A stretch of 64,000 nt of DNA from Streptomyces sp. CBMA29. GTDB taxonomy: Bacteria; Actinomycetota; Actinomycetes; Streptomycetales; Streptomycetaceae. The notes below the pieces were generated by a model. It made no database searches and was not told where the DNA came from. It saw only the letters and a list, made by a program, of their open reading frames with translations. The stretch is from the NCBI RefSeq assembly GCF_014596445.1, contig NZ_MECL01000158.1, positions 46,350-110,349 of the forward strand, given 5' to 3'. Shown here piece after piece: positions 50,447-59,653 of this stretch. A program made the translations under genes and the position numbers. Positions within the stretch are counted from its first letter, which is position 1. Every line of letters starts with the position of its first letter.

Positions 50447-51150
50447 TCACGCGGTGCACGGCACCGAGCCCTGCCAGGATCGCGGACTCCTTGTCCGGGC
50501 GGAGGCCGTGCTCGGACCATCGGGGGTGGGGGACGGGGCGGGTGTCGGATCGCAGCCAGGACCAGGTGTCGGCGATGGTCGCCGTGAGGAGACGGCAGCG
50601 GTGGCCACGTCCCGGACGTCGACCGGCTGGATGCGCTGGTCGGCGGGCGCGGGGGCGAGCAGGGGGCCGCCTCGGGCGGCGCGGGTGAGCCACCAGGGCA
50701 GGCGGCCGACGTATTCGCCGGGGCCGAGGATGACGCCCGGTCGGAGCAGGACCGCGTCGGGTCCGAAGACCTCACAGACGGCGGCCTCGCCACCGGCTTC
50801 CTGGAAGCCGTAAACGGTCGGGCTGCCGTCCTCGCCGGTGTGACCGTACGTGGCGTCCGCGTCCGGCGGGCACTCAAGAACCGGTGAGTCCTCGGTGAGC
50901 GGCTGGTGCGGCCACCCCGCGTAGACGGAAACGGTCGAGACGTGTACCCACCGTCTGGCCTGCGGGCGCAGAGTCCGTACGGCCAGCAGCACGTCACACG
51001 GCGGCAGTTCGGAGCTGGAGGTGTCGATCACCGCGTCCCACGGGCCGTGCGCGGCGAGTCGTGCGAGGTCCGCCCGTACGGTCCGGTCGCCGTGGACGGC
51101 GTCCGTTCCCCGGGGGTCGGCGGCCGACCGCCCAGCACCAGGATCCTCAT
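50447..51150 (-). pseudogene. NAD-dependent epimerase/dehydratase, decayed
   Basis: The start MRILVLGG (ATG 51150) is in one frame. The middle (WDAVIDTSS, VHVSTVSVYAGW, LRPGVILGPGEYVGRLPWWL, QPVDVRDVATA) is in another. The end (TWSWLRSDTRPVPHP to LRPDKESAILAGL) is in the third. The Rossmann loop after GG and about 25 following residues are deleted. With at least two frame breaks and a lost cofactor loop, it cannot make a working SDR. The intact relatives are Streptomyces nucleoside-diphosphate-sugar epimerase-like proteins. Confidence 0.7.
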
Positions 51151-51231
51151 ACCGAGGATCCTGCCCGACCCGGGCGGCCGGGTGACCCTGACGGCCACCG
51201 CGTGGTAACGCGTTTGTCACATCTGAAGCTT

Positions 51232-51265
51232 CTTGCAGAAAGTTGCTTGCAAGGACTTTCGCAAG
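51232..51265 (+). promoter_or_regulatory. MalR-type operators upstream of malE
   Basis: CTTGCAG (51232-51238), CTTGCAAG (51246-51253) and a reversed CGCAAG (51260-51265) cluster about 95-125 bp upstream of the malE start. S. coelicolor MalR is known to bind CTTGCAG repeats in the malE promoter. Confidence 0.75.
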
Positions 51266-51357
51266 GGATTGCATCGCTGTTACGTTCCTGCCCAGCCCGA
51301 GCAGTGGAGCCAGTCGGATCTGGGCGAACGGGCACTTCCCTCTTCAAGGAGTCAGGT

Positions 51358-52656
51358 ATGCGACGCGGCATATCCGCCGTGGCGATAGCCGCGGCCATCG
51401 TTCTCGGGGTGACCGCCTGTGGCGGTAGCAGTGACAGCAAGGATGACAAGGCGTCGGCGGCGAAGGACCCGGCGGCGGTGACCTGGTCGATCACGTACTG
51501 GGACACCTCGGACGCGAAGAACGAGGCTCCGACGTACAAGGCGCTGATCGCGGACTTCGAGGCGAAGTACCCGAAGATCAAGGTGAACTACCAGAACGTG
51601 GACTTCACCACGGTGGAGCAGAAGTTCAAGGCTGCGGCGCAGAGCGGCAAGGGCGCGCCGGACGTGATCAGGGCGGACGTCGGCCTGATCCCGGAGTACG
51701 CGTCGCTGCACTACATCGCTCCGCTGGACGGGACGGCGGCCGTGACGGACGCCAGTGACTTCCTGGCCGGGCCGATGGACACGACGAAGTACGACGGGAA
51801 GACCTACGGGGTGCCGTCGGTGACGGACACGCTGGGGCTGCTCTACAACAAGGACATCTTCGCGAAGGCGGGGATCGCGGCGCCGCCGAAGACGTGGGAC
51901 GAGCTGATCGCGGACTCGAAGACGATCAAGGAGAAGGTGCCGGGAGTCGCGGGCACGTACGTGAACCCGGACTCGTACTTCCTGTTCCCGCTGCTGTTCG
52001 GCGAGGGCGCCGACCTCGCGGACCCGGCGGGCAAGAAGATCACGGTCAACTCGCCCGAGGCGGTCAAGGCGGTGACCAAGGCCAAGGAGGTCTACGACAC
52101 CTCCTCGCTGAAGGTCGACTTCGCGAGCGCGTACGACAACATGCAGACGTCCTTCAAGACCGGCAAGGTCGCGATGCTGATCCAGGGCCCCTGGTCGGTC
52201 AGCGACGACCTGGCGGGCAGCGCCTTCCAGGGCAAGGAGAGCAACCTCGGTTACGCGCCGGTCCCGGCCGGGTCCACCGGCAAGGCGCTGGCGCCGACCG
52301 GCGGTCACGACCTGGCGGTCTACCAGGGCTCGAAGAACCTGGACGCGTCCTACCTGTTCACGCAGTTCATGACCTCCTCCAGCAGCCAGCAGCAGATCGC
52401 GCTGAAGAACGGCACGCTGCCGACGCGGACGTCCGCGTACACCGCCGAGGTCACCAAGAACCCGCAGATCGCCGGGTTCAAGCCGATCATGGACACCGCC
52501 CGGCCGCGGGTGGCGCTGCCCCAGGTCGGCAGCCTGTTCACGCCGCTCCAGCAGCAGTACATCAAGATCCTTCAGGGTGAGACCTCCGTGAAGGACGGGC
52601 TCGACGCGGCGGCGAAGGAGTTCGGCAAGCTGCTGCCCGGGTTCACCGTCCAGTAG
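51358..52656 (+). CDS. malE: Maltose/maltodextrin-binding lipoprotein
   Basis: 432 residues; AAGGAG precedes the ATG. Lipobox VTAC (Cys21) anchors it outside. The solute-binding domain has WSITYWDTSDAKNE, GAPDVIRADVGLIPEYA, GVPSVTDTLGLLYNKDIF and QGPWSVSDDLAGS, matching Streptomyces MalE. It captures maltose and maltodextrins for the MalFG permease. It is first in malEFG-alpha-glucosidase-malR and preceded by MalR sites. A strong hairpin follows it. Confidence 0.92.
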   Translation: MRRGISAVAIAAAIVLGVTACGGSSDSKDDKASAAKDPAAVTWSITYWDTSDAKNEAPTYKALIADFEAKYPKIKVNYQNVDFTTVEQKFKAAAQSGKGAPDVIRADVGLIPEYASLHYIAPLDGTAAVTDASDFLAGPMDTTKYDGKTYGVPSVTDTLGLLYNKDIFAKAGIAAPPKTWDELIADSKTIKEKVPGVAGTYVNPDSYFLFPLLFGEGADLADPAGKKITVNSPEAVKAVTKAKEVYDTSSLKVDFASAYDNMQTSFKTGKVAMLIQGPWSVSDDLAGSAFQGKESNLGYAPVPAGSTGKALAPTGGHDLAVYQGSKNLDASYLFTQFMTSSSSQQQIALKNGTLPTRTSAYTAEVTKNPQIAGFKPIMDTARPRVALPQVGSLFTPLQQQYIKILQGETSVKDGLDAAAKEFGKLLPGFTVQ

Positions 52657-52683
52657 CCCCCTTTTCTCCGGGCCGGCCGGCCG

Positions 52684-52712
52684 GGGCCCCGCCACCTGAA
52701 CAGGCGGGGCCC
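52684..52712 (+). terminator. Hairpin between malE and malF
   Basis: GGGCCCCGCC pairs with GGCGGGGCCC around a 9-nt loop, with CCGGCCGGCC blocks flanking it, in the 148-bp gap. It probably lowers malFG expression relative to malE or stabilises the malE message. Confidence 0.6.
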
Positions 52713-52804
52713 ACGCGCCCGGCCGGCCGGTCCGGTCCCCTCAGCAAAGATCGCCTCACCACAGACCAGCTCACGACAGACCACGCCAGAAGAGCCGAGG
52801 AGCG

Positions 52805-53785
52805 ATGACCACCGCCACCATGGACACCCCCGCCCGGGGCAAGGCCCCCCGGCCGGGCCTCAGGACGTCGCTGCGGCGGTCCTGGGACAAGTACTGGTAC
52901 GCCTGGGTGATGGTCGCCCCGGTGCTCATCGTCATCGGCGTGCTCGTCCTCTACCCGCTGGTGTACGGGATCTACCTGTCGCTCACCAACGCGACCGAGA
53001 TGAACGTCGCCAAGGACATCGGCCCGGTCCACATCGGCGCCACGTACGACTTCGTGGGCCTGCACAACTACTGGCAGATCATCTCCGGCAAGGACGGCGA
53101 CTTCTACCCGCGGCTCCAGTGGACGGTCATCTGGACCGTGTCCTGCGTCGCGATCACGTACGCCATCGGCCTCGGCATGGCGATGCTGCTCAACCGCCCG
53201 GTGCGCTTCCGCCTCTTCTACCGGCTCGCGCTGATCCTGCCGTGGGCGGTCCCCGCCTTCATCGGCGTCTTCGCCTGGCGGCTGATGTTCAACTCGCAGT
53301 ACGGCGTCTTCAACGACATCATCACGCACATGGGAATGCCCGCCCAGGACTGGCTGGGCACGCCCTTCGCGCAGAAGATCGCGGTCATCATCGTCAACGT
53401 CTGGTGCGGCGTGCCGTTCATGATGGTGGCGACCCTGGGCGGCCTCCAGTCCATACCCAGCGAGCTGTACGAGGCGGCCGAGATGGACGGCGCGACGCCG
53501 TTGCAGCGGTTCCTCAACGTGACGCTGCCGGGCCTGCGGCCGGTCACCAGCACGGTGATCCTGCTGAGCACCGTGTGGACGTTCAACATGTTCCCGATCA
53601 TCTTCCTGCTGCTCGGCAACAACACCACAGGGGACACCGACATCCTGGTGACGTACGCCTACGAGAAGGCGTTCACCGGAGTGTCCGACTATTCGGGCGC
53701 CGCGGCCTACGGCATCGTCATCCTCCTCATCCTTGTGGCCTTCTCCACCTTCTACCGCCGCCAGTTGAAGTCCGAGCAGGCATAG
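52805..53785 (+). CDS. malF: Maltose ABC transporter permease
   Basis: 326 residues with six membrane helices after a 35-residue cytoplasmic N-terminus. The EAA loop is SELYEAAEMDGATPLQRFLNVTLP (about 219-242), the contact for the ATPase. It partners MalG and, since no ATPase gene is present, probably MsiK. A consensus-like GAGGAGCG precedes the ATG, and malG starts 13 bp after the stop. Confidence 0.93.
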   Translation: MTTATMDTPARGKAPRPGLRTSLRRSWDKYWYAWVMVAPVLIVIGVLVLYPLVYGIYLSLTNATEMNVAKDIGPVHIGATYDFVGLHNYWQIISGKDGDFYPRLQWTVIWTVSCVAITYAIGLGMAMLLNRPVRFRLFYRLALILPWAVPAFIGVFAWRLMFNSQYGVFNDIITHMGMPAQDWLGTPFAQKIAVIIVNVWCGVPFMMVATLGGLQSIPSELYEAAEMDGATPLQRFLNVTLPGLRPVTSTVILLSTVWTFNMFPIIFLLLGNNTTGDTDILVTYAYEKAFTGVSDYSGAAAYGIVILLILVAFSTFYRRQLKSEQA

Positions 53786-53798
53786 GAGCCGGATCACC

Positions 53799-54722
53799 AT
53801 GAGTGCCACCACCCACAGCGGCCCGGCCGCCACCGCCCCCGCCGCCCGTACCGGCGCGGCCCCCGGGTCCGCCGCCACGCGCCGCAAGTACCGCCCGCGC
53901 GGCACCCGCAGCCGGGGCGCCTCGCTCGCGCTGCACACCACCTTGCTGGTGGCGAGCGCCGTCGCGGTCTTCCCCGTGCTGTGGATCGTCTTCATCTCGC
54001 TGGGCCCCAGCACCTCGTGGCAGCAGCCCAGCGAGGTCATGCGCCATCTGAGCCTGGGCAACTACCGGTTCGTGCTGTTCCACACCAACTTCCCCAAGTG
54101 GTTCCTCAACTCGGTGATCGTGGCCGCGGCCACCACGGTGCTCGGCGTGCTGATCGCCTCCAGCGCCGGATACGCGATCTCCCGGATGAAGTTCCCCGGG
54201 CACAAGTCGCTGATGTGGACCTTCCTGATCACGCAGATGTTCCCGGTGGCCGTGCTGATCGTGCCGCTGTACAACCTGATGGCGCAGCTCGACCTGATCG
54301 ACACCTACCTCGGCCTGGTCCTCGTCTACTGCACGATCTCGGTGCCCTTCTGCGCCTGGATGCTCAAGGGGTACTTCGACACGATCCCGCGCGACATCGA
54401 CGAGGCGGGCCGGGTGGACGGCCTGACCCCGTTCGGCACCTTCTGGCGGCTGATCGTGCCGCTGGCCCGGCCGGGCCTCGCGGTCACCGCCTTCTACAGC
54501 TTCCTCACCGCGTGGGGCGAAGTCGCCTACTCCAGCCAGTTCATGAGCAACAAGCACTCCACGCTGGCGGCGGGCATCCGCACCTTCGCCTCCGACCAGC
54601 GCGCCGACTGGGGCAGCATGACCGCCGCCTCGGTCGTGATCGCGATCCCCGCGGGCATCGTCTTCCTGCTCGTCCAGCGCCACCTGGTGGCCGGCCTCAC
54701 CGCCGGAGGCACCAAGGGCTGA
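53799..54722 (+). CDS. malG: Maltose ABC transporter permease
   Basis: 307 residues. An Ala/Pro/Thr-rich N-terminus (1-45), six membrane segments and the EAA loop DIDEAGRVDGLTPFGTFWRL (about 196-215). YSSQFMSNKHSTLAAGI near the C-terminus is typical of MalG. It forms the second half of the maltodextrin channel and is followed 80 bp later by the alpha-glucosidase gene. Confidence 0.93.
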   Translation: MSATTHSGPAATAPAARTGAAPGSAATRRKYRPRGTRSRGASLALHTTLLVASAVAVFPVLWIVFISLGPSTSWQQPSEVMRHLSLGNYRFVLFHTNFPKWFLNSVIVAAATTVLGVLIASSAGYAISRMKFPGHKSLMWTFLITQMFPVAVLIVPLYNLMAQLDLIDTYLGLVLVYCTISVPFCAWMLKGYFDTIPRDIDEAGRVDGLTPFGTFWRLIVPLARPGLAVTAFYSFLTAWGEVAYSSQFMSNKHSTLAAGIRTFASDQRADWGSMTAASVVIAIPAGIVFLLVQRHLVAGLTAGGTKG

Positions 54723-54802
54723 GGCCCACGACCTCAACGCGCTTCACCCGCAAGCCAGTTGTCGTTCCCCCGCCACGTAGGCCCGGAACAATGAAGGAAA
54801 CC

Positions 54803-56647
54803 ATGAGCCAGCACCTCACGCACACCGCCAGCCCGGCCGCCACTACGGCGGCCGAGCGCAGAGACTGGTGGCGCGACGCGGTCATCTACCAGGTCTATCC
54901 GCGCAGCTTCGCCGACGGCAACGGCGACGGCATGGGCGACCTGCCCGGGATCACGGCCCGGCTGCCGTACCTGCGCGAGCTGGGTGTGGACGCGGTGTGG
55001 CTGTCGCCGTTCTACGCCTCCCCGCAGGCCGACGCCGGTTACGACGTGGCGGACTACCGGGCCGTCGACCCGATGTTCGGCACGCTCAACGACGCCGACG
55101 ACCTGATCAGGGCCGCGCACGCGCTGGACCTGAAGGTCATCGTGGACCTGGTGCCCAACCACTGCTCGGACCAGCACGAGTGGTTCAAGCGGGCGCTGCA
55201 CGAGGGTCCTGGCTCGCCGCTGCGGGACCGCTTCCACTTCCTGCCCGGCAAGGGCGCGGACGGCGAACTGCCGCCCAACGACTGGGAGTCCATCTTCGGC
55301 GGCCCGGCCTGGACCCGTACGGTCAACCCGGACGGCACGCCCGGCGAGTGGTATCTGCACCTGTTCGCGCCCGAGCAGCCCGACTTCAACTGGAACCATC
55401 CGGCGGTGCACGACGAATTCCGCTCCGTGCTGCGCTTCTGGCTGGACCTGGGCACCGACGGCTTCCGGATCGACGTCGCGCACGGCCTGGTGAAGGCCGA
55501 GGGCCTGCCGGACATCGGGCACGCGGAGCAGCTCACGCTGCTGGGCACGGCGGCGATGCCGTACTTCGACCAGGACGGTGTGCACGAGATCTACCGCGGC
55601 TGGCGAAGGATTCTGGACGAATATGCGGGAAACCGGATCGCGGTCGCCGAGGCGTGGACGCCGACGATCGAGCGGGCCGCGCTCTACCTGCGCCCCGACG
55701 AGCTGCACCAGGCGTTCAACTTCGAGTATCTGAGCACCCCTTGGGACGCGCCGGAGCTGCGCAAGGTCATCGACAAGTCGCTGACCGCGATGAGCGCGGT
55801 GGGGGCGCCCGCCACGTGGGTGCTGTCCAACCACGACGTGACCCGGCACGCGACGCGCTTCGGCAACCCGCCGGAGCTGGGCACGCAGCAACGCGAGCCG
55901 GGCGACCGGGAGTTGGGGCTGCGCAGGGCGCGGGCCGCGGTCGTGCTGATGCTGGCGCTGCCGGGTTCGGCGTATCTCTACCAGGGCGAGGAGCTGGGCC
56001 TGCCGGACGTGACGGACCTGCCGGACGACGTACGGCAGGACCCGTCGTTCTTCCGCGCGGCCGGGCAGGACGGCTTCCGTGACGGCTGCCGGGTGCCGAT
56101 CCCGTGGTCGGGCGACGAGGCGCCGTACGGCTTCGGTCCGGCGGGCGGGCCGAGCTGGCTGCCGCAGCCGAAGAGCTGGGCGGGCCTGAGCGTCGAGGCG
56201 CAGACGGGCGACCCGGCGTCGACCCTTGAGCTGTACCGGGCGGCCCTCGCGGTGCGCCGGGAGCACCCGGCGCTGGGCGCGGGCGCCGCGGTGACGTGGC
56301 TGGACGCGCCCGAGGGGGTACTGGCCTTCCGCAGGGGCGGCGGGGAGGAGCCCGGGGCCGGGAGCTTCGTCTGCGCGGTCAACCTGACCCGCGAGCCGGT
56401 GTCCGTGACGCTTCCCGGCCCCGGACGGATGCTGCTGTCCAGCGACAGCGGCCGTCACACGGGCACGGGCGTGGGCACGGGCTCCAGCTCCAGCAGCGGC
56501 AGCGGCTCCGGCTCCGGCTCCGGCAGTGGTGACGTCAGCGGTGACAGCGATGTCAGCGGCGGCTCGACGGCGGCCGTCCCGAACACGGAGAATGGCAGCA
56601 TTGAGCTGACTATCTCCGCAGACACGGCAATTTGGTGGGCGATCTGA
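54803..56647 (+). CDS. aglA: GH13 alpha-glucosidase (cytoplasmic)
   Basis: 614 residues from ATG 54803 (AAGGA upstream; 54791 is an alternative). GH13 regions: DAVWLSPFYASP, IVDLVPNH, DGFRIDVAHG with D224 as nucleophile, E283 (VAEAW) and D345 (LSNHD). QPDFNWNHP is typical of oligo-alpha-glucosidases. It splits imported maltodextrins to glucose. The C-terminal beta domain contains a low-complexity Thr/Gly/Ser insert (about 550-590; SSSSSGSGSGSGSGSG) encoded by GGCTCC repeats, unusual inside this domain and possibly variable in length. Confidence 0.9.
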   Translation: MSQHLTHTASPAATTAAERRDWWRDAVIYQVYPRSFADGNGDGMGDLPGITARLPYLRELGVDAVWLSPFYASPQADAGYDVADYRAVDPMFGTLNDADDLIRAAHALDLKVIVDLVPNHCSDQHEWFKRALHEGPGSPLRDRFHFLPGKGADGELPPNDWESIFGGPAWTRTVNPDGTPGEWYLHLFAPEQPDFNWNHPAVHDEFRSVLRFWLDLGTDGFRIDVAHGLVKAEGLPDIGHAEQLTLLGTAAMPYFDQDGVHEIYRGWRRILDEYAGNRIAVAEAWTPTIERAALYLRPDELHQAFNFEYLSTPWDAPELRKVIDKSLTAMSAVGAPATWVLSNHDVTRHATRFGNPPELGTQQREPGDRELGLRRARAAVVLMLALPGSAYLYQGEELGLPDVTDLPDDVRQDPSFFRAAGQDGFRDGCRVPIPWSGDEAPYGFGPAGGPSWLPQPKSWAGLSVEAQTGDPASTLELYRAALAVRREHPALGAGAAVTWLDAPEGVLAFRRGGGEEPGAGSFVCAVNLTREPVSVTLPGPGRMLLSSDSGRHTGTGVGTGSSSSSGSGSGSGSGSGDVSGDSDVSGGSTAAVPNTENGSIELTISADTAIWWAI

Positions 56648-56681
56648 CGTGGTGGCGTTCCGTCCCCTAGCATCCGGTGCT

Positions 56682-57773
56682 GTGACCGCGCGGCTCGCTG
56701 ACATCGCAGCCCAGGCGGGGGTCAGTGAAGCGACGGTCAGCCGGGTACTCAACGGCAAACCCGGTGTCTCCACGACCACCCGTGAATCCGTACTGGCCGC
56801 GCTCGACCTCCTGGGGTACGAGCGGCCGGTCCGGCTGCGCCAGCGCAGCGCCGGACTGGTCGGGCTGATCACCCCCGAGCTGCTGAATCCGATCTTCCCG
56901 GCGTTCGCGCAGATCATCGGACAGGCGCTGACCCGCCAGGGGTACACCCCGGTACTGGCCACCCAGACGCCCGGCGGGTCCACCGAGGACGAACTGGTGG
57001 AGATGCTGGTCGAGCGGGGGGTGGCCGGGATCATCTTCGTCTCCGGTCTGCACGCCGACTCGGCCGCCGACATGGAGCGCTACGCCAGGCTCCAGGGCCA
57101 GGGCGTGCCGTTCGTGCTGATCAACGGCTTCTCGGAGAAGGTCGACGCGCCGTTCGTGTCGCCGGACGACCGGGACGCGGTCCGGCTGGCCGTCACCCAT
57201 CTCGCGGCGCTCGGCCACCGCAGGATCGGCCTGGCCGTCGGGCAGAAACGGTACGTCCCCGTACAGCGCAAGATCGAGGGCTTCACGGCCTCCATGGCGG
57301 ACGTGCTGGGCCTGGCGGAGGACGAGGCGCAGGCGCTGGTCCAGCACTCGCTGTACACGCTGGAGGGCGGTCAGGCGGCGGCGACGGCGCTGATCGCCTC
57401 GGGCTGCACCGCGATCGTCTGCGCGTCGGACATGATGGCGCTCGGCGCGATCCGGGCGGCCAGGCAGCAGGGCCTGTCGGTGCCGGAGGACGTGTCGGTG
57501 GTCGGATACGACGACTCGCCGCTGATCGCCTTCACCGATCCGCCGCTGACCACCATCAGGCAGCCGGTCGCGGCCATGAGCCAGGCCGCGGTGAACGCGC
57601 TGCTGGAGGAGATCGGCGGCACACCGGCGCCGCACAGCGAATTCGTCTTCCTGCCCGAGCTGGTCGTTCGAGGTTCGACAGCCGCCGCGCCGACCGTGCG
57701 GAACACGCCCGTGCCCGCACAGAAACCCTCCTCAAGGGGGACGGGCGGCACGCAGGATCCGACCGAAGGCTGA
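56682..57773 (+). CDS. malR: LacI-family repressor of the mal operon
   Basis: 363 residues from GTG 56682 (TARLADIAAQAGVSEATVSR); GTG 56649 is an upstream alternative that the family start does not support. The LacI helix-turn-helix at 4-24 leads into an effector domain with GLVGLITPELLNPIFPAFAQ and IVCASDMMALGAIRAAR. It is close to S. coelicolor MalR, which represses malE. Here it follows the alpha-glucosidase by 34 bp in the same direction rather than being divergent from malE as I recall for S. coelicolor. Confidence 0.88.
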   Translation: MTARLADIAAQAGVSEATVSRVLNGKPGVSTTTRESVLAALDLLGYERPVRLRQRSAGLVGLITPELLNPIFPAFAQIIGQALTRQGYTPVLATQTPGGSTEDELVEMLVERGVAGIIFVSGLHADSAADMERYARLQGQGVPFVLINGFSEKVDAPFVSPDDRDAVRLAVTHLAALGHRRIGLAVGQKRYVPVQRKIEGFTASMADVLGLAEDEAQALVQHSLYTLEGGQAAATALIASGCTAIVCASDMMALGAIRAARQQGLSVPEDVSVVGYDDSPLIAFTDPPLTTIRQPVAAMSQAAVNALLEEIGGTPAPHSEFVFLPELVVRGSTAAAPTVRNTPVPAQKPSSRGTGGTQDPTEG

Positions 57774-57810
57774 CCTGCGATACGGGGCGAATCTGGCAGA
57801 CTGGTGTCCC

Positions 57811-58707
57811 ATGGGGGAACCGACTGCGAAGACTATGAGCGGCCGTACGACCGCCTCGCCGCGCTCCACCGGTTCCACTCCCCCGGATGGAGCGACCGGC
57901 GTGGCCCGCACGGAGCCCCGCCACACCCTCATCAGGCGCATCCGCACACCCCGCAGACCCCGGCTCTGGTTCGAGATCCTGCTGATCGGCGTCAGTTACT
58001 GGGTGTACTCGCTGATCAGGAACGCGGTTCCGGAGCAGAAGACCGTCGCCCTGCGACACGCCGCGTCGGTGTGGTCCTTCGAGAACCACCTCGGCCTCGC
58101 GATCGAACGGTCCGTCAACCACGCCGTGAATTCGGTGACCTGGCTGATCGTCATCATGAACTACTACTACGCCACGCTGCACTTCATCATCACCATCGGC
58201 GTGCTGGTGTGGCTCTACCGCCGCCATCCGGGGCGGTACGGCCCGGCCCGTCTGGTGCTCTTCGTGACCACCGCCATGGCTCTGGTGGGCTTCTACTTCT
58301 ACCCGCTGGCGCCGCCCCGGCTGATGACGGGCGGCGGCTTCATCGACACCGTCGAGGTGCACCACACCTGGGGTTCGCTGTCCTCGGGCAACCTGGCGCA
58401 TGTGTCGAACCAGTACGCGGCCATGCCGTCGATGCACATCGGCTGGTCCCTGTGGTGCGGCATCACCATCGCGATACTGGCCAAGCACACCTGGGCGAAG
58501 GCGCTGGGCGCGCTGTACCCGGTGTTCACCCTCACCGTCATCATCTCCACCGGCAACCACTTCTGGCTGGACGCGGTCGGCGGTGTGGTGTGCCTGGCGG
58601 TCGGTTACGGGATCTCGTACCTGGTGTACGGGCGCTGGCTGTACCGAATGCCGCGCCAGCCGGTGGAGGCGGTGTCGACCCGGGCGTCGGACCCTCAGAC
58701 GGCGTGA
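57811..58707 (+). CDS. PAP2-family membrane phosphatase
   Basis: 298 residues with six membrane helices (from about residue 52). The phosphatase signatures are the SMHIGWSLW segment in AAMPSMHIGW (domain 2) and STGNHFWLDAVGG (domain 3); domain 1, usually KxxxxxxRP, is not obvious. Relatives include inositol-phosphorylceramide synthase-like proteins. It should act on lipid phosphates at the outer membrane face. Its end overlaps the convergent thioesterase gene by 13 bp. Confidence 0.8.
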   Translation: MGEPTAKTMSGRTTASPRSTGSTPPDGATGVARTEPRHTLIRRIRTPRRPRLWFEILLIGVSYWVYSLIRNAVPEQKTVALRHAASVWSFENHLGLAIERSVNHAVNSVTWLIVIMNYYYATLHFIITIGVLVWLYRRHPGRYGPARLVLFVTTAMALVGFYFYPLAPPRLMTGGGFIDTVEVHHTWGSLSSGNLAHVSNQYAAMPSMHIGWSLWCGITIAILAKHTWAKALGALYPVFTLTVIISTGNHFWLDAVGGVVCLAVGYGISYLVYGRWLYRMPRQPVEAVSTRASDPQTA

Positions 58708-59558
58708 TGCGGGGCCACGTACAGCGTCTGGAGCGCGAAGCCGTGGTAACCGGCGGTGTCGGCGAGGCGGGTGCTCGTCGTCCCCCCGCCCGCCCCGTCC
58801 AGAGCTGACACGGCGTCCAGCGCCACCCAGGGGCCGACCGGCGGGCGAAGGAAGCTCAGCACGAGGTCGAGGTTGCTGAACAGGTGGGTGCGGAAGTCCA
58901 GCGCGGCGCTGAAGCCGCTGGCGCCGTCCGAGACGAGGACGGCCCGCTGGGTGCCGGAGGTCGTCTCGCCCGCGACGAGCGGGAATTTCGGGCGTACCCA
59001 CACCGTGGCCGGTCCCGGTGTCGTGACGAATCCGGCGAGGTAGCGGTAGTCCATGGACGCGATCCAGCCATGGTCCAAGTGGCCGGGGAGCGGGTCGGCC
59101 GGGACGACGTCGTCGGGGTCCGGCAGCGGCGGGGCCTGGACGGGGACGTCCGGTACGAGGCCGGGTGAGCGCCGGCGCCACCAGGCGCGGGCCGAGAGGA
59201 CCACTCGGCCGTCGACGCTCAGCTCACCCGCGAGGAGCTGGGCGCGCCTGCCGGGCTTGAGGACGGAGGCGCGGACGCGGACCGGGCCGACGGGGACGGG
59301 GCCGTGGAAGTCCATGGCGATTTTCGCGAGGTGGCCGTCGGGTTTGCTGTCGGGGGTGCCGTCGGGTTTGCCGTCAGGGGGGCCGTCGGGGTCGCCGTCC
59401 CGCGCCGTCGCCGCGATCAGGGCCTCGAATGCGCGGACCAGCAGCGCGCTGGGCGGGCCGCCGTGCTGGAGCTCGGGCGACCAGGGGCCCTGGGTGGCGT
59501 CCGTCGCCACGAAGGACCCGTCCGGGTCGGGCTCGTAGAAAGCGGTCGGTTCGCCCAT
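58695..59558 (-). CDS. TesB-like acyl-CoA thioesterase
   Basis: 287 residues, double hot-dog fold. QGPWSPELQHGGPPSALLVRAFE at the start and KIAMDFHGPVPVGPVRV are the TesB/4HBT-3 signatures; GYHGFALQTLYVAP ends the second half. A low-complexity insert DGDPDGPPDGKPDGTPDSKPDG (about 55-76) lies between the first helix and strand and reflects a DNA repeat. GGAGGAA precedes the ATG. It diverges from the HxlR regulator, which probably controls it. Confidence 0.8.
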   Translation of the reverse strand: MGEPTAFYEPDPDGSFVATDATQGPWSPELQHGGPPSALLVRAFEALIAATARDGDPDGPPDGKPDGTPDSKPDGHLAKIAMDFHGPVPVGPVRVRASVLKPGRRAQLLAGELSVDGRVVLSARAWWRRRSPGLVPDVPVQAPPLPDPDDVVPADPLPGHLDHGWIASMDYRYLAGFVTTPGPATVWVRPKFPLVAGETTSGTQRAVLVSDGASGFSAALDFRTHLFSNLDLVLSFLRPPVGPWVALDAVSALDGAGGGTTSTRLADTAGYHGFALQTLYVAPHHAV

Positions 59559-59588
59559 CCCTGTTCCTCCAGCTCGTGCGCGTTTCGC

Positions 59589-59626
59589 ATTCCGTAACGC
59601 CTGGCACCACCGTATGATTACGGAAT
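59589..59626. promoter_or_regulatory. Inverted repeat between thioesterase and HxlR genes
   Basis: ATTCCGTAA (59589-59597) and TTACGGAAT (59618-59626) are perfect 9-bp arms 20 bp apart in the 95-bp divergent gap. It is a probable HxlR operator covering both promoters. Confidence 0.7.
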
Positions 59627-59653
59627 CAGAAGCGCAAGGAGGGGCGGGGGCGG

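Noticed and set aside
53981..54802. Upstream extension of the alpha-glucosidase frame into malG
   Set aside because: It is malG read out of frame; the ATG at 54803 with AAGGA is the start.
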